In this document: in pieces, positions 35,447 to 49,100 of the stretch
How the letters are laid out: every line of letters starts with the position of its first letter
Position numbering within the stretch: the stretch's first letter is position 1
Source: Helicoverpa zea
Taxonomy: Eukaryota > Arthropoda > Insecta > Lepidoptera > Noctuidae
Reading direction: 5' to 3'
DNA: 64,000 nucleotides
Assembly: GCF_022581195.2 (NCBI RefSeq)
Contig: NC_061471.1
Span: 10,416,001 to 10,480,000, forward strand
Notes under the pieces: model-generated
Told to the model about the DNA's origin: nothing
The model's input: the letters and a program-made list of their open reading frames with translations, nothing else
Databases searched by the model: none
Made by a program: the position numbers and the translations under genes

Positions 35447-35940
35447 AAATTAAATTATAAATTAAAAAAAACCCCCGACCCAAAAAAAGCACGCTATTAT
35501 TATGACAAAAGGTTAAAAACGCTAAACCCTATAAAAAGCAAAAAATAACTTTTAACACTACGTAAGTACCAACTAAAGCATGTCAGACTAAACTAAATTT
35601 TGTCGTGTCGGGGGACCGCTCTAATTTATTAGCTTAACGTTAGAAGTAATTATATACTACTTCTTATAACTTTTTATATAATTTTGTTTAGATACGTGTT
35701 TTTTTTATACGAATGTTGTAATTAAGTAGGTATCATTTGATTAATGTACTATTTTTAAAGGTAAAAAGCGGTCCCCCGACACGTCAAAATTTAGTTTAGT
35801 CTGACATGCTTTAGTTGGTACTTACGTAGTGTTAAAAGTTATTTTTTGCTTTTTATAGGGTTTAGCGTTTTTAACCTTTTGTCATAATAATAGCGTGCTT
35901 TTTTGGGTCGGGGGTTTTTTTAAATTTATAATTTAATTTT
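35447..35940. mobile_element. Foldback element with two 174-bp near-identical inverted arms
   Basis: Arms 35447-35620 and 35767-35940 are reverse complements with only a few differences, separated by a 146-bp AT-rich loop. Each arm carries AACCCCCGACCCAAAAAA near its outer end and GTGTCGGGGGACCGCT at its inner end. In between are TATTATTATGACAAAAGG and ACTACGTAAGTACCAACT. As DNA or RNA the element would form a very long hairpin. The near-perfect arms imply recent origin or gene conversion. It encodes no protein. The transposon class is not established, and I saw no clear target duplication. Confidence 0.85.
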
Positions 35941-36565
35941 ATTTCATGCTTTTTGAAGGAGCTACTTAATTTTTGCTTCTTTCATTTAATTTCTTTTATT
36001 TTAAGATGTGGTCGCTATATGCGATCTCGGCCAAAGGAAGCTGTTTAACAATCCTCATGACAAACTGGCTCTGGGAGAATTGCCCAGATTGAGAAACAAT
36101 AAAGATTATCCTTTGGTAATTTTAGACTTTCAGCAAAAATACATATAAATCGGTTTATCCGTTTCATTCCGGCATTCCAGGGTTTCATCCGCCACATCCT
36201 ATTTCCTGCATCAGGTTCTAGTCAATTAGAAAAATGAAGAGAGCTAGTCAAGACAAATTCAACGAGCCCAAACTCGATGGGTTTACTAAAAGGCAGTTCA
36301 GGGTTACGTCTCCTATCTTCGTGTCCTAACAGCAGACCAGCTCAGTGGTTCCAGAAGACATTAGTGTTTCAAATTTCTGATCCCACATATGCTTGCAAGT
36401 AAACTGAGCGTGTAACATTCCTATCACACCTAACAAACGAGCTGATGACCTTGAAGACCTGAACCGATTTCTACCAAACATAGCTAAGAACACTCCCGAA
36501 TGACATACCTTTCAAACAAAAAAAACCGCATTACAATCGGATCATCCGTTTGGGAGCTACGATGC

Positions 36566-36607
<42 letters not shown>

Positions 36608-36656
36608 GACACGTCAAACTTATAACACCCCGTCGTTTTTGCGTCGGGGGTTAAAT
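35941..36656 (-). repeat. Dispersed repeat beginning AACCCCCGACGCAAAAA
   Basis: On the minus strand it starts near 36656 with TTTAACCCCCGACGCAAAAA. It continues with GGGGTGTTATAAGTTTGACG, a (GT)n tract, GGCATCGTAGCTCCCAAACG and GTTCAGGTCTTCAAGGTC. This is a common lepidopteran repeat whose start shares AACCCCCGAC with the adjacent foldback arms. The far end is not sharply visible; it seems to run to the foldback element. Confidence 0.55.
36571..36602. repeat. (AC)16 microsatellite
   Basis: A perfect AC run is followed by GACAGACAC, inside the repeat of 35941-36656. Confidence 0.95.
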
Positions 36657-39600
36657 ATGCTTAAGCACTAACAACTATTTCAGAGGCTCTGTGGTCAATT
36701 ATAATTATATTAATTACTTTGTAGTCATATATTTGATCAATAGATACCATTGACACTAAGATATTATTACGTCTATCGTGAACTTTGCTTGACAGTAAAA
36801 TGATTACTACTTACACGTATACATAAGTAGGTGTATAGAAAAAAAACCTTAAAGCCTTTTTTTACCCATTTTTTTCTTACTACCCAGCAGGAACTATGAC
36901 AGTTCCGTGACCGTCTCGTACCCGATGAGCGGCAGTTCACCAGCACATCAATCTTCATAGCGACTAATGAGCGCGCTCTCTAAGGGATAGGGCACATGAG
37001 AGGTTTTTGGATTTTGTTTTAATTAGGAGTGTTGGCTGTGTAGTTTTTGGGATGTTAGCAAGTATTAATTATTAGTAGTTTTTGGGATGTAAGCCAAATT
37101 TTAAATTTTATAGGTATGTATTTGCAACTGATAAAAATATGTATTGTAATAAGTGATTTTGTTAAACAAACCAGTGTTTTGAAATCACCTTCATCAGTCG
37201 TATATCTATAGTTCACTTTGATTCTCCTGAACGACCTACATATTTTTATTAGTAGGTAGTAAGTATGCGAAAGTTACTGTATTTCAGAAAAAAAGAATAT
37301 CTGGTTTACTTACTGCTACAGAAAATTATATGTAAAGACAATGGTGTCTTTGACTCTAATATTAGAATCAAATTAAAAATCAAGCTGATGTAATCGCATA
37401 GAGAGGCTAGTTGAACTTTCTGTCCTTGCCTTTACAAGTGATCATGAAACTAAAGTACCTACCATTCATTACTCATAGATTCACATGTAGATGTGAACAG
37501 ATGAATTAGGGCTAAACGTTTAATTGTTATGTGGTTATGGGCCGTCGCAATTGGCGCCTCGCTGGGCGCGTATTGGCAAATGTTCGGTGTTCATAAATGA
37601 CCTTAAATGAATTGATGTTTTTGTAATATTGCCATTAATAGGGATCGAGATAAGTTCGATTTAATGGTGATAATAATAGTCTTTTCTGGTTACTAGATGA
37701 CAGCAGTGGTTTTATCCGGGTCTCGTATGGACGACTCGGACTACTTAGCAAACATTGATAAAATTCATGGATGGAGATTTCTTTAGAAATAAGCATTACC
37801 TTTGTAAATTTTATCTTTCCTGTCTTCTTTCTTTATTGTGTGTGTGTGGAAAATTTTAAATAAATAAAATACTATTACCCAACTAGTTGGACTTTGTCAT
37901 GTAGGACCAATATTTCCTGAGATAAGAGCGTAACAAAGAAATAAACACTTCGGCTATAAATACAGTCCACTTTTTTTATGGGTGTGTGGAGTAATTCCCA
38001 CATGACATGAAACCGTTACTGGATGCGATAGATTATAAACATATATTATACAAACAAAATGTAAATAACAGTAAATTTTATTACAGAACCAAGGCCAAGG
38101 CGTTTCTTTGATCAGTAAAAGCTACAATATTTCATAGAACGTGCAACCACGTCACACTGATAAGATTACTTTCATTTCCATTTTCTACAGGCTGTAGGAA
38201 ATTTTCTCAGAATCACTTACACTCTAAAAGGCCTTGCCCATACATTTGTAATTTCGCCGCAAATATGTAATTCGAACCTTATTCTATTAATTGTATGTAG
38301 TACAGAAATAGCACTTTTAGGAATTAAATAATGTTTGAGTCAGGCTCATCTAGATGATACATAGTATTTTTACGAAAGACGATTAGGTCGCCTTATTATT
38401 ATAAGGATAATCTTTTAAGGCTGTTAATTTAGTCATAGTCATGATAGTGACGCATGTGGGGTCAGAAATCGTCTTGAAATAGGTATTACATCGTATGGCA
38501 AAGTTGGAGACTCTCCCAAGTTATCAATTATATTTGAAGGCATATTTCTATAGTCTTTTATGAAAACTAGTATTAGAATAGTAAAACTCACATAGTCACA
38601 TTTTTGACCAAATAAATGAACCGGAACATAATAATACTCAGGAATTAATTCTTTCCAGTCTCTGTTGTAATCACGAAATCAATAGCAACCATAATCATCA
38701 GTCTGTTTCGATCTACTGCTAGAAAAACTGTTCCAATGTATTCTACTGAACTCCATCTCCGTTTTCCTTCATTAATGTTTCTCTCCTTAAAGTTCTATGA
38801 GACAAAAGACACTAGATCACCAAATAAGATTACCAGCATTACAAAGCAGCTTATACCAGCCAATCTCCCACTTGACCGCTTCTAATGATGACTGCGTACA
38901 TTTTTTACTTCGTCATTTTGATGAACATCATAATTGCTGGTTTGAATTCGTTCAAGTTCTTCATGGGAACTGTCAGTTTAAATTATAGCTTTTTTAGGGA
39001 ACTCAGTTTTTTTGGGTCTTAGAATTTGTGAATTTGATGCTATTTTTATACTTGCTTTATTTGAAGTGACCCAGACAGGTCAATTGGAATGCAATTCCAA
39101 AAATGCTATTCAGTCTTACTCATTGTTTTCCTTGGGGGTATTCATAGTTCAATTGATTTTAATAAGCGTTTGTAATATGGTAACATACTGGTTTTTCTTG
39201 AAGTATGGATCAAACGGAATATAGAGAGTAATTTCCAAACTATTTGTCCCAATAATTTATTGGAAATTATTTACGGAGCAGATATGATGTCCAATTCTAT
39301 TATTATTCGATAATTCTGTATCATCATTTGGTGTGAAATCGGCTCTATTTCATAGCGACTCACGAATAAAAATCAAAATGTCACAAAAATCATAAATTCA
39401 ACGACCTTGTTAATCAACGTATTCTCTACTACAGTCATGATACGTCCATAGTCGTACATACGTCCAACGACTTAATACTCCCACAACAAATGTCCCCATA
39501 ACGGACTAATAGCCACACTAAAGCCTGCCACTCGCCATATCCTCAACTCCCAGATTTTTATAGTTTCAATAACACCTCGTTATTCAACTGGGAGTCCCGA

Positions 39601-40293
39601 AATTGGAATGGAAAATGGGTTCACAATATGGCTCCTCTCATCCGTTTCTACCGTTCCTAGTGTAGCAATTTCCTCTCGTACAGATGACGGAGTCTGCGTC
39701 AAATGTCTTATTTTATTTTATGAAGTCAGACGTATGCTTTTGCATCAAATTATATGGCGTGATGAGTTTTTTAGTATTCCACTTTTGATTCGATGTCAGT
39801 TGGAAATCTGTTGGAGGGTTGGGTTTTAAATTAAAGGTTCTAGGGATTATTTTTCAGAATTTTTATTGAAAATAAATTACTGGGTTATGAAATATTTTCC
39901 AGATAGTTTAGATATTATGTTAGATTTTGGAATTTAAATTTTATTATTATAATTCTATTTAACAGATAGCATATTTTAGGCTTTTTTGTTTCCATAGCAA
40001 TCAATTCGATGTTAGTTACGTTCAACATGTTTTTAACCTTTTTTTATCTTCTTCCTCACCTAAATCCTCTTACTTCCCTCATAACAAATATTTAAAAATG
40101 TATTTCTTACACTGCAAGCCCAACTACCAAAACAACCTACACTATAAATATTTCACAGTTTCCACGAGACGCGTCCCGTGAAATATAAAATTACAGTTTG
40201 TTCTCATCGCATTACACTAATGTAAACGTCACATTTACACTTACACCCGTATTGTATTACAGTATGTTTTTCGAATTGATACTTTATACAGAA
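36657..40293. other. Long AT-rich stretch, no recognised gene
   Basis: No spliced exon or complete repeat was seen. A GC-richer patch at about 37545-37580 and open frames at 38797-39224 and 39608-39829 show no recognisable motif. Confidence 0.45.
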
Positions 40294-40507
40294 CTAGCTT
40301 CCACCCGCGCCTTCACCCGCGTCGAGTTCGGTTATATCGCATTCCCAAGAGATCTCTTCAAAAATCCGGGATAAAAACTATCCTATTGTCTTTCTCAAGG
40401 TCAACTCTATCTCTGTACCAAATTTTATTAAAATCAGTTCAGTGGTTTAGATATGAAAGTGTGACAGACAGACAGAGTTACTTTCGCATTTATAATATTA
40501 GTAGGGA
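40294..40507 (-). mobile_element. Non-autonomous Helitron, complete
   Basis: On the minus strand it begins TCCCTACTAATATTATAAAT after an A and ends CTAG (40294-40297) before a T. The end region has GCGGGTGAAGGCGCGGGTGG, the GC-rich subterminal part. The body includes AAAGTAACTCTGTCTGTCTG. A shortened relative is at 61014-61095. Confidence 0.8.
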
Positions 40508-40704
40508 TGGTGGATGTTGTTGAATTGATACTTTACACAGGGTGATAGACGTTGGTCCTTACATTAGTTGATACCCCTACGTGCTCTGTATATTATTGTT
40601 ATATTGACCTGTCTTTAGAGAGCAAAAGAAATAAACTGTCGAACCCTATCAGTAACGAAGTATTGTTTTGAATCTATAGTAATATTATAACTGTGTTTTT
40701 CTAT

Positions 40705-40800
40705 TTGTTTACATAAAAGTGGAAGGTTAATGTGATCATTAGTTCCTGAGACTGCTGTGCCCAAAGAAAACAGATGAACTCTTTAGCGCTATAACGTTAG
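40705..40800 (-). mobile_element. Helitron 5' remnant
   Basis: The plus strand reads AACTCTTTAGCGCTATAACG and then TTAGTAAAGATAAGC, a decayed reverse of the family start. A diverged middle lies to its left. Confidence 0.45.
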
Positions 40801-41205
40801 TAAAGATAAGCATAGAAGAGTACTAGTTCAACAAATGACAGGCAAGAAAATACTGCCTATTGATATCAGTTCCACTCAACAAAACCATAATTATCACGAA
40901 CACTCCTTTTCCTCCATAAAAAAATATCCTATAATGCAAGAATTTTCTTCATAAAATGCAAGAGTATTTAAGGTAATGCTTCTTGCGTGCCGCCTCGGTA
41001 ATTGAATGTCACTCAGACTGCCAGACTATTGACTTTAATTTGCATTAATAGATCCTGTGCATGTCGGCTTCATGATAATTATGTGGTGTAATCAATGGTG
41101 TTTTGGTTAATTATTGTTATTTAGTGGCGAGTGTGCTAGCAATGCTGAGAATATTTTTACACCTATTGATAAAATAAAGTTTGTATGGGCTGAAGCAAGT
41201 CTTGT

Positions 41206-41402
41206 CACCTGAGTTCTAGAAGTCTCCCGTGTGTCCCAAGAGAACTACTGTGTGCACCCTCATAGAAAATAGCATAGGCTTTCCTTGATAAATGGGCTGT
41301 GAGCGAACAGTGAACGAATGTTCTAATTTATACCAATTGTTTCAAAGATCAGCGCGTTCAAACAAAAATCTCTTTAGCATTACAACATTACCTAGTTACC
41401 GT
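41206..41402 (-). mobile_element. Helitron remnant
   Basis: Blocks CCCAAGAGAACTACTGTG, AAAATAGCATAGGCTTTCC, ATCAGCGCGTTCAAACAAA and TCTTTAGCATTACAACATTA occur in the minus-strand family order. The CTRR end is lost. Confidence 0.6.
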
Positions 41403-41409
41403 TAGAGCC

Positions 41410-41500
41410 TTTTTATCGTCCCACTGCTGGGCTGCGGCCTCCTCTCACACGGAGAAGGATTGAGCATTAATCACCACTCTTGTTCAATGCGGGTTGGCGA
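41410..41500 (-). mobile_element. RTE-like LINE 3'-end relic
   Basis: CGTCCCACTGCTGGGCTGCG followed by GCCTCCTCTCACACGGAG resembles the reverse of the RTE end (compare GTCCCACTGCTGGGCAAAGG at 53551). A GGAGAAGGATTGAGC block follows. Non-coding here. Confidence 0.5.
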
Positions 41501-42042
41501 TTTCAAACTATATAGTCCATTACCAAGTATAGATTTTTATTTAGGTAAGTAACAAATATCACATAAAGATACTTCAAACCATTTATTTATTTCTAAAAGA
41601 TAAAACAGTTTCCCAGCAGCGCAATAAGCTCCGATATCACTTAGCAACCACTTGCATTATCAATGTCTGTCCAAGTTTATCTCAGTTGACGGCATCGCCA
41701 CTCCGTCTTTAATATTGCAATATCGCGCGATTTTGATTTGAAATGTATCATTCATTTGTGATATATGATGTGAATTTATTGTTTACGGGTGGTCTTGTGT
41801 GATAAATATGTTAAGAAATGTTAAGAGAATCATCATCTCTCGAGACTTTTCCCAACTATGCTAAGAGAATCGCATAATAATTTGGAGTCACGTTGGAGTG
41901 GGGAAGTCAATCATACCAAGAGTTTGCGAAGGTTAAATAGGCAGTTACTGCATATCAAACACACAGCTGCATATTGCATAGATATTTGAAAAAGGCTAAA
42001 TATCAAACGGTGTAAATAGTATGTAAATAAATACCTACAATA
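41501..42042. other. No recognised gene
   Basis: AT-rich DNA without supported features. Confidence 0.5.
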
Positions 42043-42236
42043 CTAGCTGTTTCTCACGGTTTTCCCCGCGCCTTGGAGACGTTTTGCCGTGCCCGAATAA
42101 AGCCCGAAAAAAGTAGCCTACTTATGTCCCTTTTCAAGTTCTAAACAACATTTCAACCGGTTTAGTAGTTTTGACGTGAACCCAGACATACATACAGAGA
42201 GCTACTTTCGCATAAATAATAATATTATTTTTAGGA
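42043..42236 (-). mobile_element. Non-autonomous Helitron, complete
   Basis: On the minus strand it starts TCCTAAAAATAATATTATTA after an A and ends CTAG (42043-42046) before a T. The end region, CGCGGGGAAAACCGTGAGAA, is a variant of the family hairpin segment. The body shares GGGCTTTATTCGGGCACGG with other copies. Confidence 0.75.
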
Positions 42237-42786
42237 TTTAAATGAGAAAAAATATAAGTACACGCCAATAAAAACACATAGAGCTAAGAAAACACAGAGG
42301 GCACACACACATACTTTACTAAACAAAAAAAAACAAAAAAAACTGTTTTGAATACCAAAACTTCAACCATCCAAGGATCTAAGAGCACTTCCCTCGTTCC
42401 TCTTGACTAACCCAAATACAAACGACAGGCAGTCTCCACTCCACACGACTTTATTCCAAGACAGTCGGTAGGTGCGGAATGCTAGTTCCGTAATTTCCGC
42501 TAGACGGCAAGCGCAGCTGGTACAATCCTGCTACAATCCTACTTGTATAGCTATCGTATTTATTCTGCTTAGATTGTTTCGGCTGTTAAGTGGGAGCGTT
42601 TTTGTTTTAAGGGTAAATAGATTGAGGTGTTGGGTTTCAAGTTTAGATGCTGTCCGCAACTTGGTTAGATATCTTTGAGTTGGATGTAGATGCGAAGAAT
42701 TTTGGAAACGTAATTGGAAACATATTTGGAAATATTTTCATGGAAAAAACCTATTGAAAATTTTTATGAAGGTCAAGAGTTCCCGC

Positions 42787-42850
42787 ATACTGCAAACTTT
42801 TAGTCGGCCGATAGTTTGTTTACAAAGCATATTACAAAGATCAGGTACTT
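42787..42850 (-). mobile_element. End fragment of the CTGCAGACT MITE
   Basis: TACTGCAAACTTTTAGTCGG, then CCGATAGTTTGTTTA and TTACAAAGATCAGGTA, are the reverse of 17310-17410. The rest of the element is missing. Confidence 0.65.
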
Positions 42851-43131
42851 TGCCGTTATCAGACTTAATGAAAACTTTGATAGGATAGGAATAAAGATTT
42901 TCTTTAAAAAAACCTATCATATTAAAAAGTTTACTCAATATTCGATAAGTCTTTGTATTGTTTGCATATGTATTTACATAGTTACTTATCGTGAGTGTTT
43001 CAATAAATACGACATAGAATTAAGTCCTACAACTAATCCTCAAGTAGCTAAACCAAACACAAATCTACCCCCTTACACCTCGACTCATTTAGAGTGCAGT
43101 ATTCCGAGTTACGCCCGTCTAGTCCCACCCT
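42851..43131. other. No recognised gene
   Basis: An open frame at 42816-43145 has no motif and begins within the MITE fragment. Confidence 0.4.
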
Positions 43132-43170
43132 ATAGTGACGTTTAGCAACATAATAGTGACGTTCTAGCAA
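43132..43170. repeat. Direct 17-bp repeat with TGACGT words
   Basis: ATAGTGACGTTTAGCAA and ATAGTGACGTTCTAGCAA lie 21 bp apart. Each includes a CRE-like half site, TGACGT. Short and possibly incidental. Confidence 0.5.
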
Positions 43171-46100
43171 TTTCCGTCGTCAGCCGTTTCACGCTTCGCA
43201 TACGTTTTATTAAGCATTTCCTAAAATTTGAGAAGCGCAGCATGTTGGCATGAGTCAAACTAAAGACGTTAATTATTTTACACTAGACATTTTGTAGGAG
43301 GAAGTTCTGATGTAGAACATTTCAAGGTGCTACAGTGAGATGAAGATGTAATAGTGTAAGGTTTAGTTGGTACTTGATTATGTGTTTTGTACTTGAAAAT
43401 TGTCTTTGAGCCCTAACAGTGTTGGTAAAATGGGAAAAATAATTTTTTTTACTATAATTTATGAAAATTGTTGCGTACATATTTACTTTTTTTTGTACAT
43501 ACATGCATTTTACTTGCCATTGTTTTTTGTTTGCCCAAGATAATCGTTAACCATAAAATGCACCAGCTACCTAATAACCTCCGGAATTTTGGGCAACTTT
43601 TGGGGAATTTAAGCTCCCAAAAAAAGTGGTTGTTCTACGCGTGGCATATTCAGCGGCAAATAGGAGGACATACAATGAGGCTAGTTTCTTTCAGGCAGTG
43701 TCCCAGTTGTGAGTAAAAATGAACGTAGCTGCAACACAGTTGGATGCAAATTGAATGCGCAACTTGGAAGTGCTCTGAACAATCGTATCGGACGCCTGTT
43801 GTAGGGTTAAGAAGAAATAGATAGGGCAATTTTGGAGGGAATTGGGAAATACCTACTTATTTTATTTAAAAAGTTATGTTTTAAAAATACGTATGTAAGA
43901 TTTTTTTTTATAATGGAAACAGTTTATATCAGACGCTAATGAATACTGCCCTTAATTATTAACTTAATCCATTAAGCAGGAAGCTAGTCTACGCAACCAT
44001 GCGAACCAGCCAATCCGACAGCTCCATTCAGGCTGTTAGCCAATCCGCATCGAGTGACATGCTGTGAAGGATTAGTCTTAACCACAGGTTAAGACTCATT
44101 ACGTGTACGCAAATTCCTATGTAACTTGTTGTACTTGTGAAAACTATTACTCTCTATTAAATAATATCCAGGTCATTTTGAGAATCATATTTTTAGTTGG
44201 ATTTAAAATTGAAGCTTTAGGATTCAACTGATAAAAATATTTCTTAAAATTCATTTTACATGTGGCTCTTCCGAAGACTTACCTAACAAGCCAAATCAGC
44301 TTCCTAAAATAAATTTCGCTCCGTATAAATCACTCTTACACACAGATAAAAAGTAATTAAAAGTCCATTACAATGCAAATAATGTCGTATCTACCGCTTT
44401 CTGAGTCTGCGACCATCGGGAACAAAGATATCGACTGTCTACTAACTTTGAATGCTATCTCAGTAAATGAACATTCTCATTCACAAATATGTATGTATTG
44501 TTTGACGCCGTTCTGAATTAGTTATTGTGTTCATTTATTATGTGTTTGACCTGCGACATTTTGACGAAGCACGTGTATGATATTGGGTACTACCATTCCT
44601 TATTTTAGAAATGGTTATTACGATGCTTCTATTTTTGGAACTTTAGGTCTTTATTAAATTCTGTAATTTACGGTTATTTTGTTACCCTTCGGTTTAAGTA
44701 GAAACAGTTCAGTAGTTTGGTTGAAAGTCATTTAGATGTAAACATCAAATGTAAGTATACTGGTTACTTACAATCGCGGCTGATCAAATTGAACTCTTAA
44801 TAAACGCAAGTGATGTAGCTGGCAAAAGTATTAGTAAAGAAACAAGTAAAGGTACAATTCGAACACAGGCTTCCTGCACGGCAATTTGTCACAGTATGGA
44901 AATGTATACGGGTGACGCCTGTCATCAGCCACGTGCGATGTCTCGAGCCGATGGCAGCGCGTGTCCGTCTCAAGACGCTCGTGTCCAAAGTATACCTTTA
45001 GGATGTAAAGGTAAAACACAATCAAACAGTCTAAGCAAAAGTAGGATAGGAAGGAACTAAGAATAAGCGTCGTAAGGTTATAATTTACTAACTTTCGCCA
45101 GCAGTTCAAATGTTTTGCGTAGGTCTACTTCCTTTATCCGAATAAACACTAGCCTATACGTAATCGCCTAATTGTAACAAAACCCACCTGGTACTTTTGT
45201 GCGTTTTTTGAGGAAAAAACATCCATATAGACATGTTCTACAAAGATTTAAGAATGACCCTAGAATTTTGAAAAGTTCTTTTTAAAATTCTCAAAAATGA
45301 ACTTCTTCCTAAGCGTTCCACTGAATATTTCCCCCTTTGCCGTGTCACCATGGCAACCATACTCAATCATCTAGTGGACTAACCAGCTAGTTAATGAGAT
45401 AAAGCACATAGAGGACGGACTGTGATGTATTAATTTTGCACGCCTGACAATGTTCGCGGATGCTTGGGTGGCTGGGATAGGGCTGGCTGGTAGTAGAAAG
45501 TTCTGGATTGACAGTTTAGAAGAGTAATTTGAATGTTGTAGAATGTTGAAATGAGATTGTGTTTTGTTTATATGAACAATGGACCAATGGAGATACTTTT
45601 ATGCCTGTATGAGTGAAGCATTGACATATATTCTAGCGATAGACAAGAACATCCATACAAATAATTTACCCGCTTATGTCGTCTGTTGACATCTCGATGA
45701 CGTATTGTGACATGTAGTCATCCTCATTGATGTTAATTGCAGAAGTGTCGCTCGTATTTTGCCTACATTTTTCATTACTCAAAAAGTTTATATCTAAGTG
45801 AATTCAAAATCATGTAATATATCAAAAAGTTTATTTATATCTAATTGAATGCAAAATCATGTAATATATTAAAACCAGGAACTTATTTTTAGGGTTTTTA
45901 ATATTAATTACGATGTTTTTTTTTCTTAAGAGGGCTATCACAAATTTTCGCGAATTTAATTATTTTTTCTTGAAAGTAAGAACATACCATGACAAAGTGA
46001 AGTCTGTTTTCATTGATATTTTACCTACTGCCAGTTTTATGGCACATCTGTTTCTGCACGATTTTCTTAATCCATAATTTAAGATGGCGGGCGGGAACAA

Positions 46101-49100
46101 ATTAATGCATATTTGTAAAATTGAATTATAAATGAAAAGTATGATATACAAGCGTTGTAATAGCATGAACAGCGTGTAATTTTACTAACTTGACTCTCGA
46201 ATTAGTTTATATGTGTAAGTTTATACCTTGATATGTATTTTCTATTTTATAATTGTCGTTTCATAGACATCCATCTGACGCAGGTGTCAAAATCGCTCTG
46301 ATTTGCCATTTTGGGCACTGCATAGTCTGCACTGCAGTTCAGTGTGGTAAGCTTTTTGTTCGGAACGTTCTATCTAGTACGTAGTACATATATATCGATG
46401 GAGTGAAGTATTTTTTTCTGGCCGAGGGGAATTCAAAATTAAATATTAACAGGATTTATTAAGTACCTCCGGTTCCTCATTTCATAAAAGGGAGTGAGGC
46501 GTAGGTATATATGTGTGTTAATGAATATTAGGCACACCATTATCTTTGTATGCTTGGGAGCGCTCAGTACCTTCTGACCGAATCGCGCAGTCACACTAAG
46601 ACAATGTGCAAGTACATACACGTAAAAGTTTGGCTCCCCCGCTTTCGTGAAATAAAACATCTATACCATTTTATTATCTCTATCTCGTTAAACACCACAG
46701 ATCTATCAATTAGCGTCATCCAATTTGTCTCGAGTTTACCCAACAAAGTTAGTTCGTTCTACTGTAAACTATATCTATCTTCAAGCATGAACCTTGAAAA
46801 ACGTTCATTTTTTATGTAATAATCACGTGAGGTACCACGGGTGTATCAATCACAAACATCCAGAAATCCAGACGTCGGGCTGTTTTGTGAAAGACTCTTT
46901 AAACCCCTAAAACCACTTCAGTCCGACCCAGGAATAGAACACAAGACCCCAAATAGAAGTAAGATCATGACAATATATAGAATCTCAAAAAACAAAACTT
47001 GTTCATATTAAAATAGATCTAATAGATGAATTTCCTCATGATGTCAAACCTAAAGCTTCCTCTCTCAGGCACACCATATGCTTTGTTCGGTCAGTGAGAT
47101 TTCCACTGAGATACTATCATTAGCCGTCAGTAATTGTAGAATAGGCGGACGTTACTGCATTAGCCGGAGATATAACTCCATATTTCTGTGGAAATCTTTA
47201 ATAGTTTAAATCCAAAAATAATTTTAGGAGAGCAAAATTATTGGTACAATTTGTTAGGTCACATTTGTCTAACAAAGCATCATGATCAAGAACCTTTTTA
47301 TTGCCCACTTATTCTTCAAACTTTCATTTCACTTTCATTGAGTGCAAATGCAGCACAGACATGTTACCAAAAAGAAATGGATCTATATAACTTTGGCACT
47401 ACATTCGTGGGAAAAAAAAGCACCCCCACTTGATGACACTAAACCCTACGAATAATACATCCTGGAACCCTAATAAATCAAAGACAAATATACCTTTGGT
47501 TGGAGGCTCTTATAAAACTTTACACTAGTTGTCAAACAACCATCGAATCACGCCAATAAGTCAAAAACGAACCAATCAAAATTATCGTAACAAACCAAAT
47601 CCGAATAGCCAAGCAAGCGACAGAGCCCTAATCTCAAAATCCGCACCTCAAATATTTTGATATTTGGCTGATATCATTCAGAAAGCTCCCATATTCGTTA
47701 GTCGGGTTGGATCGATGGAGCTCATGCATATTCATGTCACGGACACAATTAGCCTGCTCCATAGTTTTGAACCGGACCGAACCGTCAATTATATTTCACA
47801 ATCTGCACGGAGGTTTTTGCGAGAAGCACTGATTTGAATAGGTAACATCACGGTCAGAATATTTTACGTCGAGTGATAGTTAGGACGAAATGTTTGGGGT
47901 ATTCTTTAATTTATTGGTTTTTGAAGTCGAGTCGAAAGTTGGAAAATGTCTTGATTGAATTTTTGGGGACGTGATTTGGGTGGAAGTGCGGTGTTGATGT
48001 TAATAGGCTATTTCTGGAAACCCTAATTAAGTATTTAAGGAGCCGTTCTTGAGAATGGTTTTTCAATGAAAGCTCTCGGATACTTCAACTAAAGCACAAT
48101 CAGAAAGGGTTTGTAGAATTCTATACAATTTCAGTCTGTATTGCTTTCTGTGTATGTACGGAGAGTAGACAATCTGGGATAAAATAACTGTGTTATCTAT
48201 GAAAGCTAGCTGAAACCGTAAGTCTAAACTAAGAACTCCCAAAACCATTAAAATTGAAACCACACCTGATCTCGTTGACGCCGCTCATTATAATTACTAT
48301 TAATAACAAGCAAACATTAACGTGAACACAAGTAAAAGTTATGTTTAATACCTGCTTATATTTATAAGGGATAATAGGGGTCAGGCTTAAAGGCGATAAA
48401 ATCATCAATAACTAGGCATACCCATCGTAACTTTGGTTTACGACTTGAAATTTTCATTAGCAGCCGTAAAATAAAGGTTATTATGTCACTTAAAACTATC
48501 TTAATGTGCGACAGAATCGCGTTAGTTACAATGTTTTTGGTAATTATGTTCTGTTCAGCTTTATCTCATTTTGTAGATAATGTCTGCGAAATTACACACT
48601 ATCAATACTTGCTAGTGCAATGAGAATTCTGATTGCGAGCGAAAATATCTTGCTTTGAACTCTGGGAATGTTTAAATTGGAATGTGATTATTATTAAGTA
48701 GATAACAGCGACTATAAATATAGCAGAGATAATTTCGGAATATTTCGTAGCATAAAATTGTTTCAAGATAAGAAAGAGGAGATGTTTTTGAAGTCAAAAA
48801 GTGGTAATGAAAACGCAATTGAAAACATGACCAGCATAAACGCAAACTTTTAAAATTAAAATAATAAACCTGCCCAAAATTAATTCGGAAAACACCTGAA
48901 GCCAGGTACGCTATCAGAATTAATCCTTAAAATCGTACCCTTTGAAAATCCTAAACTTTGATTTCTCTCCAAACGATTCCCGGGATTACTCGCCCAGGTC
49001 GTATGTAAATCGTTCCGGATCCCGGACACAATAAATGTACGGGACGAAGCCCGGTTGATCCGTCCACTGGCGTACAAATGGAGAATGGAAAAGTTTAATT

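Noticed and set aside
48880..49077. CpG-richer minus-strand frame considered as an exon
   Set aside because: No acceptor/donor pair frames it and no protein motif is visible.
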